Shown piece by piece: positions 63,917-64,000 of a stretch of 64,000 nucleotides of DNA. The DNA comes from Fodinisporobacter ferrooxydans (lineage in GTDB: Bacteria > Bacillota > Bacilli > Tumebacillales > MYW30-H2). The notes below the pieces were generated by a model. It was not told where the DNA came from, ran no database searches, and saw nothing but the letters and a program-made list of their open reading frames with translations. The DNA is taken from NCBI RefSeq assembly GCF_022818495.1, contig NZ_CP089291.1, positions 4,419,501 through 4,483,500 of the forward strand, in the 5' to 3' direction. The translations under genes were made by a program, and so were the position numbers. The number at the start of each line of letters is the position of its first letter. The first letter of the stretch is position 1.

Positions 63917-64000
63917 GGAGCAGAATAGGGAAGAAAAACGCAAAAAACGGGAGTTAGGAATCAAAACGTCCCTCTAATGCATATCCTTTCCATAGATTGA

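Overview
The window looks like chromosomal DNA of a low-to-moderate GC, spore-former-type member of the Bacillota (order Bacillales or a close relative). The reasons are near-consensus AGGAGG ribosome binding sites before most genes, TTGACA/TATAAT-like promoters, a YebC protein of the short Bacillus YeeI type, an YpsC-like rRNA methyltransferase, and an inositol regulon organised from the Bacillus iolA-J gene set. No rRNA, tRNA, CRISPR array or intact transposon was recognised. Coordinates and reading frames come directly from the sequence; functions are family assignments from motifs and recall, with no database search.

Region 1 (1-22.6 kb): after a cut-off nitronate monooxygenase gene lies a large leftward myo-inositol operon (14.4 to 0.9 kb): oxidoreductase, iolB, iolE, iolG, iolH, iolI, iolJ, a shortened isomerase, an oxidoreductase, iolD, iolC, iolA. 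Diverging from it is a ribose/inositol-type ABC importer (15.4-19 kb). A methyl-accepting chemotaxis protein and a LacI regulator follow. Copies of the palindrome GCAAGCGCTTGC lie before the iol operon, the importer and the chemoreceptor, suggesting one LacI regulon for sensing, uptake and catabolism. The operon carries three scars: an iolE tail between iolD and iolC, an oxidoreductase tail, and an isomerase with an internal deletion.

Region 2 (22.9-32.1 kb): a second leftward sugar cluster with its own LacI, two Gfo/Idh/MocA oxidoreductases, two xylose-isomerase-like barrels and a second ABC importer. Its operators belong to a different palindrome family (TTGTAATCGATTACAA). The substrate is unknown; an inositol isomer or a sugar handled through a keto intermediate fits.

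Region 3 (32.4-34.2 kb): a small monooxygenase-like protein and a housekeeping rRNA methyltransferase.

Region 4 (34.2-47.4 kb): the most novel-looking part. A GntR regulator sits among three transcription units that share GTATA-TTG-TATAC-type operators. They encode a PqqC/CADD-like di-metal oxidase with all six expected ligands, an aldehyde dehydrogenase, a GlcG-like protein, two [2Fe-2S] ferredoxins, a creatininase-family hydrolase, a DUF1275 membrane protein, an aspartate-dehydrogenase-like enzyme, a many-pass membrane protein, and a NitT/TauT ABC importer with two paralogous permeases. Together they read as an uptake and oxidative degradation pathway for an unidentified, probably nitrogen-containing, small molecule.

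Region 5 (47.6-57.4 kb): YebC, a VOC protein, an orphan MEDS-domain histidine kinase, an inverted-repeat element, then a GntR-controlled set (MFS transporter, SDR dehydrogenase, split transketolase) whose two promoters share an identical 21-bp operator at identical spacing.

Region 6 (57.5-59.9 kb): a decayed islet with an XRE remnant, an MNT nucleotidyltransferase with a truncated HEPN partner, and a GC-richer nucleotidyltransferase gene.

Region 7 (60-64 kb): nrdR-nrdJ, the B12-dependent ribonucleotide reductase and its repressor, with two NrdR boxes placed over the promoter.
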